DNA of 14,614 bases, taken from Sedimentisphaerales bacterium. GTDB lineage: Bacteria; Planctomycetota; Phycisphaerae; Sedimentisphaerales; SG8-4. Of this stretch, positions 14,356 to 14,614 are shown one piece after another (the first letter of the stretch is position 1; each line of letters starts with the position of its first letter). The stretch spans positions 1-14,614 of the forward strand of contig JAFGCA010000760.1 in NCBI GenBank assembly GCA_016932895.1, in the 5' to 3' direction. The notes beneath the pieces are model-generated. The model made no database searches. It was given only the letters and a program-made list of their open reading frames with translations, and was not told where the DNA came from. Position numbers and translations under genes: made by a program.

Positions 14356-14614
14356 GTGTGCCCGGCAGGGCACACTTGCTTGGAGGTGTAAGTCCTCTAT
14401 GGGCCTGGCAGCGGGAACCATTAGCCGGACGGCAAGGGCTGCCGCCGTGAGGCGGGGCCGCAGGCAAAGCACTGGCTCGACGAACAGGAATCGCATAGGA
14501 GGCGACACTGTCGGATGAGAAGGCAATTATCTTCAAAGTCCAATAGCTGCCCGGAAGGCAGGGTCGTAGATGCGGCGGGCATAAGTGTGAAGGCAAGTGT
14601 GCATTACCCGGGGA
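14356..14614 (+). mobile_element. 5' part of a group II intron, class C (group IIC), cut by the window end
   Basis: The element starts with the group II 5' consensus GTGTG and a perfect 8-bp hairpin, GTGTGCCC (14356-14363) with GGGCACAC (14368-14375). After it come segments I recognise from bacterial group II domain I: TGGAGGTGTAAGTCC, GGCAGCGGGAACCATTAGCC, CGACGAACAGGAATCGCAT and, at the very end, TTACCCGGGGA, which is shared with the Oceanobacillus iheyensis group IIC ribozyme. Class C introns insert just downstream of intrinsic terminators, and this one begins right after a terminator stem plus TTCTTT. The reverse-transcriptase gene (domain IV) and domains V-VI would lie beyond the window. 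The intron is in the same orientation as xerC. Confidence 0.87.

Noticed and set aside
14306..14596. Open frames on the - strand at the window end
   Set aside because: They run through the terminator and the group II intron RNA, and their translations match no known protein type.

Overview
All twelve protein genes in this window lie on the + strand, in GC-rich DNA. The best lineage clue is the C-terminus of the secreted protein at 5278-6363. It ends exactly in a single dockerin-like calcium loop (DLTGDC..NFFDLALMASSWL), a tail I associate with Planctomycetota of the Phycisphaerae/Sedimentisphaerales type. A KDO-8-phosphate synthase (LPS core sugar) and a TolC/HlyD pair fit a diderm envelope. 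This placement is an inference; there is no rRNA in the window.

Region 1 (1-703) holds no convincing gene. It contains a dispersed-type palindromic repeat (110-147), a GC hairpin, a possibly structured stretch (361-492) with a GGACGCAAAG string, and a good sigma70-type promoter (515-544).

Region 2 (704-6363) looks like one envelope operon: a VTC-domain (polyphosphate polymerase-like) protein, a DUF4956 membrane protein, an HlyD-type adaptor, a TolC-family outer-membrane lipoprotein, and a secreted lamin-tail-like protein with the dockerin-like tail. The first two genes overlap, the third follows after 8 bases, and the last two follow gaps of about 60 bases. It has the adaptor and outer-membrane channel of a tripartite exporter but no ABC or RND motor in view. 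This is the most interesting multi-gene system here.

Region 3 (6364-6758) is a 395-base gap with several stem-loops, including terminator-like ones, before leuS.

Region 4 (6759-10853) is leuS, then a CYTH-domain protein and a diacylglycerol/sphingosine-kinase-like protein, coupled by overlaps of 1 and 14 bases. Region 5 (10929-12693) is kdsA overlapping by 11 bases a COG0731-type radical SAM protein with a C-terminal winged-helix-like tail. Region 6 (12891-14285) is an unrecognised 78-residue protein followed by a XerC/D-type tyrosine recombinase with an extended N-terminal domain.

Region 7 (14322-14614) is a strong intrinsic terminator with the 5' end of a group II intron placed directly after it on the same strand. 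Its sequence and target choice are those of bacterial class C (group IIC) introns. The window ends inside the intron, before any reverse-transcriptase gene.
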